Both the position numbers and the translations under genes were made by a program. A stretch of DNA of 64,000 nt from Mactromeris polynyma. Lineage: Eukaryota; Mollusca; Bivalvia; Venerida; Mactridae. The notes beneath the pieces were generated by a model that saw only the letters and a list, made by a program, of their open reading frames with translations, had not been told where the DNA came from and did not search any database. The DNA lies in the NCBI GenBank assembly GCA_032209605.1, contig JASFXZ010000074.1, positions 434,001 to 498,000 on the forward strand, given 5' to 3'. This document shows, in pieces, positions 1-10,795 of the stretch; positions within the stretch are counted from its first letter, which is position 1; every line of letters starts with the position of its first letter.

Positions 1-432
1 TGCTTGTTTTTGTCCTATTATTCTTATACTCTATCACATTGTCTTAATATCTTTCTGGCGTGTAATCCGAAACATGCATTTTTCGCGTATGCCATTATTA
101 ATAACTATGCCAAGTGTACATGTTCTGATGTTTATCACACAACATTTAGTGAGACAATATATTTGTACAACAAGGCATCGCGATTGATCATCAACAACAA
201 CAACAACAAAATGGCCGCCTTCCTGTTTTGGTTATAAAAATATATCTTCTGAAACCACTTTGTAGAATTTCACTAAACGAAAGGTTACTATGGTGACACT
301 CTACGAAATTCAACGAGGTTTTCGATTCGTCGAAAAACATAGCCTTTACCTTTATACGTTGACGACGTCATATCAGCCATTCAGTGACGTTGAACTATTC
401 AGAAGATTATTACTAAACAAAACATGATCATA
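1..432. other. AT-rich intergenic sequence, nothing recognised
   Basis: Short open frames only, with no splice-bounded coding signal and no recognised protein motif. A short (CAA)n run lies near 190-210. Confidence 0.5.
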
Positions 433-655
433 TCGCTACTGTGGGATTTTACAACCCCTTCTGTAATTGACGTCATTTCAAGAAAACGCAACATGTGATG
501 TCACTATTTGCAGACAGGAAACAAAACTAACTCCATATGGTCACTTAAATTTGTTTTCATATTGCTTACTGTCAGTACATGTTGACGTCATATGTTACGT
601 TTTCTGGAAATGCCGTCACTTAAAGAAGAGGCTGGAAATCGTACAGCGGCGCTTA
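433..655 (+). mobile_element. MITE family A, copy 1 (5' end decayed)
   Basis: About 225 bp matching the family seen ten more times in the window. It has an outer arm like GGGATTTACAACCTCTTCTG, a TGACGTCA palindrome, the ATTTGCA..CAGGAAACAA block, a CATATGG core and the opposite arm ending in GTACAGCGGCGCT. The left terminus has drifted (TCGCTACTGTGGG). It has no coding capacity and is non-autonomous. Confidence 0.75.
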
Positions 656-1395
656 ACATTGATTCAGTTTCAATTATTAATATTTGAACTAAATGTGTGT
701 TTTAACCAATCTTTTATATTTAATAGGTTGTGAATTGTCACTTGATGTTCTGGGAAAAGTTGTTTATCAAGATAAGCATTTTGTAATAAGGTCATTTGTT
801 ATGTTCTTATTCAATTGGTTGGATATTTTTCTACTCCCCTGACCATGTATTAGTGCACATCTATTCTGGTCAGTGATACTTTTGTGAACATAAGGCCAGT
901 ATCTTTATGCCGCGAATCAATACAAAGCCGAGTCAGGGCAGTTTGACCGGAAAGCTTTTTTAATTCCGTCTCCCATATCTTATACGAACATACAGAAAGA
1001 AGTGATTGTAGATATGCTGACAAAAATAGGAAATAGGTAATGCATGTATATTTTATTCTCACACAATTGGAAGTATTGTAGAATACAACGCTCCCAATGG
1101 GCAATTAAAAATATCTCGACGAAATTCTCCGACCTATATACAATATATTGTGTTTAAATTATCATCAATAATTTTTGTAATTTTTCAACTGTTGAAGATT
1201 ATATATTATTTTTCACAATCACATTCGTAAAATCATCGAAACTCGTCATGAGTATAACAGTGAATTAATAATAAAACAAAAATAGTGACAATTGTGAGGG
1301 GTAGATCAAGTCCACTTCTTGTCAAAGAAATGTACGTGACTTCTCACATATTCCCTTCTAGAGTTACCTCCCGTATCCCTTCTAGTCTAAGAAAT
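656..1395. other. non-coding stretch with one decayed fold-back arm
   Basis: No gene seen. Around 1344-1390 the alternating CCCTTCTAGAGTTACCTCCC / ATCCCTTCTAG motifs are a degraded single arm of repeat family B, which is found intact at 4918, 10796 and 15890. Confidence 0.45.
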
Positions 1396-1845
1396 ACATT
1401 TGACGTCGACTAGGCTTGTTTTATATGTTCGTTTATTTCTCGATACATTATAATTTACAGCCTATGAGTATACAAAATTAACAGTTGAACAATTACAATA
1501 TACGTGGTCAATTGCCACATTAATACTATCATAATAATATATTATATGTAAATAGTTTCAACAGTTTTAGTACAAAATGTGATACTATCTAAAAAGCGTT
1601 AATTTTACATATAATAATAAGATCTAATGAACCTATATAATTATAAACATTATACTGAAAAATACACAATAGTATCTTTAAATTAATGTAAGTATAGTAA
1701 GACAAAGGAAACGTGAAGTACTAAGCTGCGTGAGAGTATATTAATTCATATAAAATGTTTGTTTCTCATTTCAAATGATTTGTAAGTATACATGGCAAGA
1801 TTCCATATAATAGTTTTGTTATTTGAATTGATCAAGTCAATAAAT

Positions 1846-2577
1846 TTAATGATATTTGCATTTTTTCAAATAATATTTTTTAATATGAACTTGACGAATT
1901 TCTTGATATAATGGACATTCTAATACAAAATGAAACTCATCTCCAAGGACATTACATAATCTACATTTTCTTTCGTTATATGGTATTTGTACAGGCTTAT
2001 ACCATCTTCCGGCTTCTACTTCTAATCTATGAACAGATGTTCGTAGACGACAAAATGCAAAGCGAAACTTTTCAATGTTAATAAAATCTAAATAAGGTTG
2101 AAAACCAAAAGCACTGTATAATTTATAAGTTCTAGCTCTAGATGAATTTTCTTCATCGCTATTCCAAATTTGTAAATAATTATCATAAAGTCGTTGTCTG
2201 AATATAAATAAAAAAGCGTCTACATCACCAATTCCTTGATTCAGCCAAACATCAGCAAAACCACTTGTTTCTTGTATAGTTTGAACATATTTTGCCCAAC
2301 ACTTACTGTTTGGGTTTTGCTCTAACGCGTTAAACATCAAATTATATGTAACGTTAGTATATTTCTCTTTAGGACATCGAACAACTTTTAACCAGTATGT
2401 AATAACATTACATAAACGCCTTATCTTTAATGGGTATCTGCCAAGCTCTCCATAAATAAAACTATTCTGTGTTTGTGATCTTACACCCAATGTTTGTTTA
2501 CAAAATTGTAATTGAATACTTTCTATCTTATTTGCGTCGTAAAAAAACCCAAATTTCACTACCATAACAAAGTACAA
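1846..2577 (-). pseudogene. LINE ORF2 C-terminal region (post-RT, zinc-knuckle-like tail)
   Basis: This is a 243-codon open frame. The N-terminal half has the YGELGRYPLKIRR motif typical of LINE proteins after the RT domain. The C-terminus has a CxxC...H...C arrangement (CRLCNVLGDEFHFVLECPLY) seen in many molluscan LINEs. It has no independent start context and is a remnant of the element, not a host gene. Confidence 0.8.
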
Positions 2578-2667
2578 GAACTATAAGTTTATCAAATAAA
2601 TCAAGCTTATGACTGACAGACATGTTTGGAAACTTAATGAAGTATGATTTTAACTTAAATAAAGATT

Positions 2668-3006
2668 TCAAAGCTTGGCCTGACAGGGCTTCATATGTAG
2701 CGTTAAAAGAACCCGCTGTTGTAAAAATGATTCCAACGTATTTTTTTTTACTTTTCCTAACTCTTTATTATTGAAAATAAACTTAATATTTCTTTTATTT
2801 GCCCCTGCTTTTTTGAAAATCATGATTTTAGTTTTTTCTACATTCACACTTAATTTCCATTTTTGACAATAATCTTGTAATAGATTTAATCCTAATCGTA
2901 AACCAGATTCAATCTCCGATATAATAACAATATCATCGGCATATAGAAGTAAAACAAACATAAAACAAACATAAAACAAACATAAACAAACAATATTTTG
3001 CACCAA
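2668..3006 (-). pseudogene. reverse transcriptase palm fragment with YADD box
   Basis: The fragment contains LLYADDIVIISE (catalytic Asp pair) followed by the helix DYCQKWKLSVNVEKTKIM. The frame continues to an early stop after a Leu-rich stretch. It is separated from the C-terminal block at 2577 by a frame break. A short triplicated AAACATAAAACAAAC run at 2952-2990 sits at its 5' edge, where element homology ends. Confidence 0.8.
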
Positions 3007-3021
3007 AGTTTGTATACAATC

Positions 3022-3283
3022 AACGGGAGGTTGTCACGAGTGATCTCCCTTGTCTCTTCTAGAGTTACTTCCCTTTATCCCTTCTTGTCAAGAAATATAT
3101 GTGACGTCGATTGGGAATTTATTATACAATCCACGGGAGGTTTTCAAGAGTCATCTCCCCTTTCTCTTCTAGAGTTACCTACCTTTATCCCTTCTATAGT
3201 ATATGTATATATAGTATCATGTATACTTATATATTGAAGGCAAATAGAACGAGAGAGAACACATGACAATCTCCTGTGATACA
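3022..3283. repeat. fold-back element family B, tandem partial plus near-complete copy
   Basis: An arm GGGAGGTTGTCACGAGTGAT at 3024 is followed by CTCCC / CCCTTCT motifs. A second copy (3130-3283) has that arm again, a TATAGTATATGTATATATAG centre and the inverted arm ending in ACATGACAATCTCCTG. The first half-copy is truncated. Confidence 0.6.
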
Positions 3284-4060
3284 ATCGTAATGACGAGCCT
3301 GTCTTCTTTTTAACATACACAACGCTTTACAATGATACATGTTAATTCATTTTGTGATGTGGAATAAAAATATTAAAGAGCTATACACATGATGTATTTA
3401 ATGTTTTTGTCTATTTACTTGACAATGTAGCAGCTTTTTGTCGATTAGCAAGTATAACATATTGTTAAACAAGAAATATATACGATGTCTTCTGGTATGT
3501 TAAGTGAAATAATGTTTTTTGCAACATGATAAAATCAAATCTTTACAAAAATTAACTCGGATCTATATAAACTATAACCATGGACCTGTCTTATCAGCGT
3601 CATTTCATATATGCTTAAACATATTAACTACTTCGGGCAAAATTCAAATTGCTAACGAACGCACATCTTACGAAAACCCCGTGCTGTGCCTCTTGGGTGA
3701 ACGAAATCCCGTTTGGTGCCTCCTGGATAAAATATGATTGGTCAGGTTTTAAAAAGCAGTTTCGAGGACGATACTTGCTTCGTCAAAATCAATGTTATGC
3801 AGCTGAATTATGATACAACTGAATTGAACAGAACATTTACTTTGACTTTTAGTGCAAAATACATCATAACATATAACATAAAAACATACACATGCTGGTC
3901 AAAAGTGCTAACATTCGATGTAAACCTGTTGAAGTTATATCCATCGTTTAGATCACTGATCCATGATGTTGTTAAGATTCTCAAAATACACAATGAAGGG
4001 GTAAGTGGTTTTCACCAGTACAAAGTACCTTGTCAAAACTTCATGAAACTGTTATAATTA
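3284..4060. other. non-coding; no gene recognised
   Basis: The open frame at 3734-4057 (107 codons) has no recognisable motif and overlaps a minus-strand open frame of similar quality. I regard it as chance. Confidence 0.4.
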
Positions 4061-4302
4061 TGAGCGCCGCTGTACGATTTCCAACCACTTTTTTTATAAG
4101 AGACGTCATTTTAAGCAAACGCATCCTGTGATGTCAATATTTGCAAGTAGGCGACAGTATTTACTCAATATGGTCACATCGTTTTCATATTGCCATATGG
4201 CGCAAATATTGCTTACTAACAGTACATGGTGACGTCACATGTGACGTTTTCTGTAAAATGACTTCACTTACAAAAGAGGTTGAAAATCATACAGCGGCGC
4301 AT
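4061..4302. mobile_element. MITE family A, copy 2
   Basis: It starts TGAGCGCCGCTGTACGATTT and ends with the inverted form AAATCATACAGCGGCGCA. Unusually, both ends carry the CGCCGCTGTA-type terminus; most copies pair one such end with a GGGATTTACAACC-type end. Internal GACGTCA and TGACGTCACATGTGACG palindromes are present. It ends 65 bp from the protease stop codon (minus strand). Confidence 0.8.
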
Positions 4303-4366
4303 ACAATGTTAAGAGTTGTTTGTTTGTGTGGCTTCAGTCCGATTCGGTGTCCATTCCTTGCCTCAT

Positions 4367-4519
4367 CTACATATACCGTTCAATCCATCGAGTGTACCGG
4401 GAGACCCTTGTGTAGACATTGAATCCTACCCAGCAATCTTCGGAACCCCACGACACGATCCCTACTTGGTACGGGGTATCGTTATCGTCGTAGCATATGA
4501 ATGGCCCTCCACTGTCCCC
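4367..4519 (-). CDS. serine protease exon: catalytic Ser and C-terminus
   Basis: The acceptor TTGGCAG is followed by GGGGACAGTGGAGGG, encoding [12 protein letters not shown] (catalytic Ser, oxyanion Gly). [11 protein letters not shown] follows, then [17 protein letters not shown] and TAG at 4369-4367. Phase 0 start matches the 5851 exon. Where trypsins have Pro-Gly before VYT this protein has Phe-Asn, placing Asn at the pocket position equivalent to 226. Confidence 0.9.
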   Translation of the reverse strand, partial: GDSGGPFICYDDNDTPYQVGIVSWGSEDCWVGFNVYTRVSRYTRWIERYM

Positions 4520-7500
4520 CTGCCAAATATAGTAACATACAGTCCGACCTCGTTTTATTTCGAATTGAACATGATTTCGAATAGCCAATTTCAATACGAC
4601 GTGCATAAGAATACATCGGGACCTACTATTTATTTCGGATGACACCAACTATTCGGATAGACCGTTGTCGAGTAAAAGAAGCCCGGCTGTATAACACACA
4701 GCCATAGGGAAACATCAGCACACACACACATCAGGAGTGGGTACGGTGTAAAAACAAGCATATGTGAGGATGGGGCGAGAGAGGTATCTCTGGTTGGTTA
4801 GTTACCACAAACAATTGAGAAGGAGGCGTCAAATAGGGCGACTTTACTTATATGCTTTGCCAGAAAGAATGCCAATACATAATCATTTGTCATTTTTATA
4901 TACACAATACGTTTAATTTACAGGAGATTGTCAAGAGTTCTATCACTTCTAGAATTATCTCCCTTTACCACTACCAAACTATATGTATAATTTGTATATA
5001 TATGTGTAGTACATGTACTATATACCTATACTATAGAAGGGATAAAGGGATTGAACTCGTGACAATTTCCTGTGGTTTTATTACATATTGCATATTATTG
5101 TATTGTAGTCATGTTTCAAATGTTTTTAACACAATCTAGCTTTGCTATTTCAATATCAGTGTATGTTGTGAAAACCAATCACATCTTACGTTAACCACTA
5201 AACCAACTTCTCTTCAACCGAACAACGTTTGTAACCTGGACGCGGATTGGTTAATCTTTCGATAAGGGGGTGCGTTACCTTACCTAAAACCACTGAACTT
5301 CGATGAATTTACCGAAAACCATTTTGGATCTGAAGTGACCAGCAATCGTAACATCTCGGCATGTTTTATGTTGCACAACAAATATTAACCTTCAAATTGC
5401 TCCGACCATCTTTTTTCAAGATGTTTTTTGTTATACGTGAATTTGATAAAAACAGATTTGTGTCGCCTGGAACTTTAATGTCGACAAGAAAGTCAGAGAC
5501 AAAAGTTTGCAAACGAGTCCAACTACATCTATGATGAACCTCGCCATAAGTATAGTAATGTAGAAAATATGGAGCACAGAAGTATCCGAGTATAGGCTTA
5601 TTAATGATACGAAAAATTACATTTAAACGGACAATAATCAGAATAATCGGATACGAATTAGGAGTAGTGGAATGAATGTACGAGTATACTACCATTGTAG
5701 AACATCGTAAATAAAAGAAAATGCAATGCTGAAAATGTGCCAAATAAGACAAGTTCTAAAGTGTTGGTCCTTAAACCAAATACCACACAGACAGCACATT
5801 CATCAATGACGTAGCCTTGTACACACAAAAGTAAACAATGGAACACTTACGTAGCAAGCTCCGCCGCTGGAGTCATCGGAACAGATGACGTTCTTGTTGA
5901 ATACTTGTGTAGGATAATCTGACCTAATAATTCTTGAACAATGGCCGCGGCGCGTTATTCTTGAATCACGTTCTTGCAAGGCCCACGGACGCTTTTGTTC
6001 GGGATCTAAAATATAAAATTCCACATAATAACAGATTCCACTAATATTTAATCAAACGATAAACACGTGATTAGGTAAGACCTTATAGTGCTACCTGAAA
6101 TATAAATGAGAAATACTTACATGATATTTGCCCAAACCCAGAAAGAGCGCACCGTTCTAATTTCGTCAATTGCTTTTCTTTCCAGTTAGCTGCAATATAA
6201 TTTTAGAGAGAGAATAAGTTGCTACAGGGAACGCAACATACATAAGACAATGCCTCACATACATGCCTCCAGGAAAACAACAATCTATAAAACATAAGGC
6301 ACTTGAGGAAGTTAGTACATACGTTAGGGAACAGATGCGCAATGAATGGCCTGGCAGACCATAAGGAATAACAAGGAGAATATAAGAGGACAAACAGTGA
6401 AGGCGGGGTTGGGGAATTAATGGATTAAAGATCACAGGACAAGTCAAGACAGCTGGCAACAATAGGCCGAAACCGGACAGAAAATGACCTGTTTACACGT
6501 ATTGTGGTCATATCATTGCACCATAGATGTAGTTTTACCATTTGTACTGGGACCATTAAAGTAGTCTAGTTCATTGTTTGGTATTACACATCCGAACCAG
6601 TTCGTAGGTGTGAAAGGTCAATACTACTGACATAAGGTAGATTAGAACTGTTGTCTGAGGTCATACACCGAGCAAGGGAAAACGATTCCTTGGTGATTCC
6701 CCGTACACCCATGAAATAATAGTTTTATAGTTTTTGGATTGTTGTTTTCCCGATGGTCTGTGTGGAGAGGCACTGTCTTATGTATGTGGCGTTCCCTGTA
6801 GCAACTTATTCTCTGTCTTTTAATACTTAAATATTGTTATGAAAACATCCAACCAAATGAGATTTAGATATTAAGAATGTGGAAGAACGGTTAAGACAGT
6901 GTGTCGGATAAAGCAAGTAAACTAAGTATGAGATATTTGTCTTTTAGCCACCAAAACTGCCTTCGTCCAAAGTGTAGTTATCCTTAATCAACTTTATATC
7001 AATTGAATTTACACGAAAATGACGTAAGGTCGCTGTGGTGTAGTGGTTAGCATAACGGACCGGCAATCCGTAGGCCCGGGTTCAAATCCAGGTAGAGCCA
7101 TTGACCGATTTTTCGTGTTCCTCAAAATATGACTTTATTTGTATACCATGTTGAAAGCTTCGTTATTCTTAATCAGAAGAATGACTGTTATTTATTCAAG
7201 ATTTGTACAAATTTAATAATTCTTTATGGATAACCATTTATGTCCTCGTGTATGAACTATGTATATTTAGTGTCTCCATTTTTAAAACTTCTCCTGAACA
7301 TACTCGACTAATGAGTCGAGCTTCAGTATGGTTCTGGCGTAGACTGATTACCGAAAAAAATGCATCAAAGCAGTTAAAATCGGTAAATTCTCTCAGTTAC
7401 ATAACTGCTCTCTAACTATAGATCTACACCCAGTACATGTAACAACGCACATTTTTTTAACTTGTGATATGTCTGTTCAATGTCATTTTAGTGTGTTTTA

Positions 7501-9573
7501 AAACTCATTTTGATATGAAAATATCGGTTGATTGAAAGAGAGTTTAGCGTTCATCATTGCGCGCAATTAAATATTGTCATTGAAAGTCCATATCTTGCAT
7601 CCCTATGTAGCTTTTGACGTTTGCAAAATCTTACAGTGTACGTTTTTAAATGTACCGAGTAGACATGATTTGTCATACATACTTGGAATTGATATCGGCT
7701 GGACATAATCGTTGTACTCTAAATCTGTTTTCAACTTCAAAATAGCAATATCCCACATCAGTTGACCATTGATATTGTAATTTGGATGCTGGAAAAATAA
7801 AAGTGTCATTCTTAACAATACTTAGCCATAGATGTTTGAAGATTGTCTGTTTCCTTTCTATGGGATTTTCAACATATTCTGTAAGTGACGTCATTTCTAG
7901 AGAACGCAATTTGTGATGTCACTATTTGCAAGCAGGAATCAATATTTACTCCATATGGTCACTCCGTTTTCATTTTGCCATATGGCGCAATTATTGCATA
8001 CTGACAGTACATGAAGACGTCACATGTGACGTTTTGTGGAAATGACGTCACTTGAAGAAGAGAGGTTGGAAATCGTACAGTGGCGCTCATTTAATATTTA
8101 AGAAATAGACGGTGACTTGATATACTCCTCGCCATTAAATTGCAACTAAAAAGTCAATGTCATCACGACGACATTATAAAGAAATAATTATATTTTAATT
8201 CTCAAACATTGTTTCCTAAATATGAATACAAGGGCCATAGTTTGATTTCTTTTTGAAGAATTATTCACTCATTTGTAACAATAAAACGCGTTTAACTCTT
8301 GGACCAAAAAGAAGGATAAAGTGGTATGGTTGCGTCTTTAATGGTATATTTGTTTACTTTTGGTACAAAGTTATTACTGCTCTTAGTACTAACAGTTTTG
8401 GCGGTAATAGTATTGTACTAATAGTGGACGTAAGTAGCCGTAGAACTTAACGCTGCTACCGCTATATTATGCCTACTTACACTATATACATGATTACTTG
8501 CCATCCGAATGCAGAAATAATATACATAACATCTTACTTTGTACGTTCCAAATAAACGAAACGGAGAAAAGTCATTCCAATACTTAAACAGTTTTATGGA
8601 ACATCTTTGATAATTTCAGTATGTCTCACAGACAGACGCGCCACATGTCTTGTATACCACCACATTTCTGCTGCTTATTAATCTTGATAAAAATATTTAT
8701 TAAGATATGTTTGTACAATCATGCGTTGACTTGTGATTTCAGAAGAATGGGGTTGGAGCAAATGGGAAGTAACACAAATTTAGTGAATTTATATTCCTGT
8801 GTATTTGTTTGGAAAATATGACAATTCAAGAAGTGACCAATTCGAAAAGCATTGAATGTAGTTACCTTCAGATTAGCTCATAATCATTGCGAAACACTAT
8901 TCAAGTCGTTTCGGACAACACAACATGAAAATATTTCAAGCTTCAAACATGATAAGAATATGAAAAGTTTGTAATTACGATTATGACTTCCTCGACGAAA
9001 ACTCGTTGTTCATATTGGTCCTTCCTTTTCATCACGTGATCACCAGCTCGGACCTGCAAATCGTTCTCTCTAATTTACGAATAAAAATAATAATATGTTA
9101 AAAACACAAAATAATGTCGGCACTTTAATGTTAGGTTCACATGTAATATATTGGGCGGAGTTAACAAAAAATGTAGGTACGCTTTAGAGGGGGCATACAT
9201 GGCAGAGTGGTTATGATCTACGAGAACAAATTGAAACCGTTGAAGGGACTGTAAGTTTAAACTCAACTAAAACATTTTTACCCGAATGTGGTTTCAACAC
9301 AGTGAGCCGCTGTTAATATGGTCCTTGCATTCAGTATAGAACCACCGCAGAAAAACCGCCCATATTCGTACAATGAGACCATCCATGGATATTCACCCCG
9401 TTGTGCGTTGTTACCATTTACAATAAGACTCGCATGGTCTGTGTTCGAATGTTCATTATCCGTCTTTTCATCTTTTTCTGATGCTAGGATTTCTACAACT
9501 TGTTCGATTATTTTATCAGTTTCTTCTGCATGTTGATTTTGGTCAGATGTTAATTTGCCGCAACATACGTTAC
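4367..9573 (-). CDS. S1-family (chymotrypsin-fold) serine protease, five exons, 5' end missing
   Basis: Predicted secreted serine endopeptidase. The exons join(9573-9282, 9069-8979, 7788-7635, 6005-5851, 4519-4367) keep one frame across all junctions. Order: an acidic pro-region after [36 protein letters not shown] (catalytic His57); LQVRAGDH; the WDIAILKL block (Asp102); GHCSRII..VICSDD; GDSGGP (Ser195); VSWG; and a terminal helix ending in WIERYM and a stop. The domain is full length from IVNG onwards. Oddities: the residue before IVNG is Leu rather than Arg/Lys, and the S1 pocket positions equivalent to 189 and 226 read as Gly and Asn by alignment to trypsin, so trypsin-like specificity is unlikely. 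The first exon must end in phase 1 and was not found with confidence. It lies downstream of the ERG-type channel gene on the same strand. The introns carry a tRNA-like sequence and MITEs. Confidence 0.88.
4918..5078. repeat. fold-back element family B, intact copy
   Basis: The left arm ACAGGAGATTGTCAAGAGTT and right arm AACTCGTGACAATTTCCTGT are inverted. Between them are a second inverted pair (CTAGAATTATCTCCCTTTA / GAAGGGATAAAGGGA) and a TA-rich loop (TATATATGTGTAGTACATG). The transcript could form a hairpin of about 70 bp. It lies in the last intron of the protease gene. Confidence 0.7.
5079..5850. other. protease intron sequence, no further exon seen
   Basis: This is AT-rich intron. Minus-strand open frames here (for example 5366-5752) do not match the protease family and have no fitting splice phase. 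Confidence 0.5.
5851..6005 (-). CDS. serine protease exon: between Asp and Ser blocks
   Basis: It follows the acceptor ATATTTTAG. With one base from the previous exon it encodes [16 protein letters not shown], then [12 protein letters not shown] and [13 protein letters not shown], ending at a GTAAGT donor in phase 0. The two cysteines in GHC and VIC correspond to the conserved 168-182 disulfide. The last residues set the pocket (Gly-Ala-Cys-Tyr before GDSGGP), where trypsin has Asp-Ser-Cys-Gln. Confidence 0.87.
6195..6480 (-). repeat. dispersed repeat family C, long copy
   Basis: The region matches 48427-48838, 57090-57245 and 55615-55735. In minus-strand orientation it runs ..GTCAAGACAGCTGGC..(inverse), TTATGTTTTATAGATTGTTG, TTTTCC, a C-rich stretch, TGCGTTCCCTGTAGCAACTT and a CT-rich tail. 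It has no protein-coding content. The CT-rich end and shared internal sequence suggest a SINE-like or non-autonomous element of unknown class. Confidence 0.6.
6725..6830 (+). repeat. dispersed repeat family C, 3' fragment
   Basis: It contains GGATTGTTGTTTTCCCGATG, GGAGAGGCACTGTCTTATGT and GCGTTCCCTGTAGCAACTTA, followed by TTCTCTGTC. This is the same terminal part seen at 49110, 55615 and 57150. Confidence 0.65.
7029..7100 (+). tRNA. tRNA-like sequence, anticodon GGC (Ala-type), probably pseudo or SINE-derived
   Basis: A 72-nt tRNA-shaped unit. The A-box region is GTGTAGTGGTTAGCAT. The anticodon stem ACGGA/TCCGT pairs perfectly around the loop CCGGCAA. The B box is GGGTTCAAATCC and the T stem CCGGG/CCAGG has one mismatch. 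The acceptor stem is weak (GTCGCTG against TAGAGCC) and position 33 is C instead of the near-universal T. These defects argue for a tRNA pseudogene or SINE head rather than a working tRNA. It lies in the protease intron, on the opposite strand. Confidence 0.5.
7635..7788 (-). CDS. serine protease exon: catalytic Asp
   Basis: After the acceptor TTATTTTTCCAG it encodes [20 protein letters not shown], with the Asp of the catalytic triad in the DIAIL motif. It continues through DYVQPISIP and [12 protein letters not shown] to a GTAAGA donor in phase 1. The length of 154 nt fits both neighbours. The Cys in KSCLLG is the usual partner for the Cys after the Ser block. Confidence 0.9.
7857..8089 (+). 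mobile_element. MITE family A, copy 3
   Basis: It runs from CTATGGGATTTTCAACATATTCTG to GAAATCGTACAGTGGCGCTCA. Internally it has GTGACGTCATTTC, GACGTCACATGTGACG and AATGACGTCACTT. It lies 68 bp upstream of the catalytic-Asp exon acceptor. Confidence 0.8.
8979..9069 (-). CDS. serine protease exon: small linking exon
   Basis: A 91-nt exon, too short for a simple ORF search, between acceptor AAATTAG and a GTAATT donor. With the two bases of the previous exon it encodes [17 protein letters not shown] and [11 protein letters not shown], and it joins HPNYN of the next exon. This matches the family pattern (LQVRLGEH ... II-HPNY) between the catalytic His and Asp. Phases 2 in and 0 out both fit. Confidence 0.85.
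9282..9573 (-). CDS. serine protease exon: pro-region, IVNG start and catalytic His
   Basis: The acceptor is CACACATTATTGCAG. It encodes [14 protein letters not shown], an acidic segment ([30 protein letters not shown]), then [27 protein letters not shown] and ILTAAHC (catalytic His), ending at a GTAAAA donor in phase 2. The first two bases complete a codon begun in a missing upstream exon (phase 1). The CC pair before the acidic linker recalls the end of a clip-type cysteine module, but that is speculative. Confidence 0.88.
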
Positions 9574-9655
9574 CTGCAATAATGTGTGATTGTTGAAGTA
9601 AAGTAAATTACATTATAACGCTATGTAACGTTAGTTGCAGTTATGTTTTATTGTT

Positions 9656-9990
9656 CACAAATATTGATATTTTACAGCAGGTCCGAACATATTGATGTTT
9701 TACGGCAGGTTCAAAAATATTGATATTTTACAGCAGGTTAAAAAATATTGATATTTTACAGCAGGTTAAAAAATATTGATATTTTACAGCAGGTTCAAAA
9801 AGATTGATATTTTACAGCAGGTCCGTAAATGTTGATATTGTACAGCAGGTCCGAATATATTGATATTGTACAACAGGTAAAAGTATTGATAATGTACAGC
9901 AGGTCCGTAAATATTATTATACAAGAGGTCCAAAAAGATTGATAGTGTACACCATGTCCAAAAATATTGATATTGTACAATAGGTTTTTC
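9656..9990. repeat. 28-bp tandem repeat, about 12 units
   Basis: The unit is approximately ATATTGATATTTTACAGCAG plus GTTYAAAA. The first units are close matches. Later ones drift to GATATTGTACAGCAGGTCCG and the array ends at about 9990. It lies just upstream of the first identified protease exon. Confidence 0.85.
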
Positions 9991-10079
9991 ATGGCTCTTT
10001 ACATTAGGAATCTATATTATTGAATTACAAAGTCTTTTTAGAGAATAAAAACAACATATACAATGGGATTAAATATAGT

Positions 10080-10307
10080 TTAAACAAGAAAAATAAATCG
10101 ATAAATAAGACAAACGTCTTGAATTTGTTTCAAATAAAATAACACATATACGTACTGACAATAAGGTAGATAAGTGTTCCAATAACAACTCTCATTTTTA
10201 CATAATTTAAACAAAATGTGTGATTGTCTTCGAAATTCGTTATTATATATATCATAAAAACCACCGTTTGGCGAAATGCAGCAATTTATGTATTGCCCAC
10301 TGGGCAT
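10080..10307 (-). CDS. cysteine-rich open frame, possible exon, unassigned
   Basis: A 75-codon frame begins MPSGQYINCCISPNGGFYD and has further cysteines in LFKLCKNESCYW and YLPYC. Cysteine density is high for chance AT-rich sequence. It lies 0.5 kb upstream of the protease pro-region on the same strand. A GTCAGT site just after the last Tyr codon would end in phase 1, as the protease exon at 9573 requires, but this donor is weak and the stronger nearby site is out of phase. It could be a 5' module of the protease or a chance ORF. Confidence 0.25.
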   Translation of the reverse strand: MPSGQYINCCISPNGGFYDIYNNEFRRQSHILFKLCKNESCYWNTYLPYCQYVYVLFYLKQIQDVCLIYRFIFLV

Positions 10308-10795
10308 CTTTTTAATTAAAATCGTATTTACCAGTGTGGGTTGCCTACAGGTTTAATTATTTATATGTATTGATATGATTGTGCAATTTTAGAAACAAAA
10401 TATATTAAAAACTTTTTTATGCATCACATTTTGTCATGAAGACAACTTTGAATGTTTAAATGCATAATTTCAAAAACACGTGTGTGCTATTCCCTGACGT
10501 AAACATTTTTTTTTACGAACATGGTTTTGTATAATTATACTCCTCAAAATTGTTAACCCACCAGTTCTTATTCACATAGTTTCTAAAATGCCGCTAGATA
10601 ATCTCATCTTGGTTTGATTATAGTAAGCTATAACGATTCTGCATGGAATGAAATGACATATTGAAAATCTCGATGTTATTCTGTTAAAATCCCGTTTACC
10701 GCTTCAGAAAATTTCAGTGAAGATTCTAAAAATACAAAATGGCGGGTCAGTTCTTTGGATCAGTATGAGTATAAACAATAGTAGTGTAAAACATC
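10308..10795. other. intergenic, nothing recognised
   Basis: AT-rich, without supported coding or repeat structure. Confidence 0.4.

Larger units (their letters stand above)
1400..3006 (-). mobile_element. non-LTR (LINE) retrotransposon remnant, 5'-truncated and frameshifted
   Basis: Two open blocks lie in order on the minus strand. The first (3006-2668) carries the reverse transcriptase palm motif LLYADDIVIISE followed by WKLSVNVEKTKIMIF. The second (2577-1846, 243 codons) carries the region downstream of the RT, with a zinc-knuckle-like tail (CRLCN..GDEFHFVLECPLY). The frame is broken between 2578 and 2667, and the N-terminal endonuclease and most of the RT fingers are missing, so it is a dead fragment. 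The AT-rich sequence down to about 1400 would be its 3' UTR. The YADD box and C-terminal knuckle identify a non-LTR element; the clade (Jockey/CR1-like) is inference. Confidence 0.85.

Noticed and set aside
3734..4057. 107-codon plus-strand open frame
   Set aside because: No recognisable motif, overlapped by a minus-strand frame of equal quality, no splice or start support.
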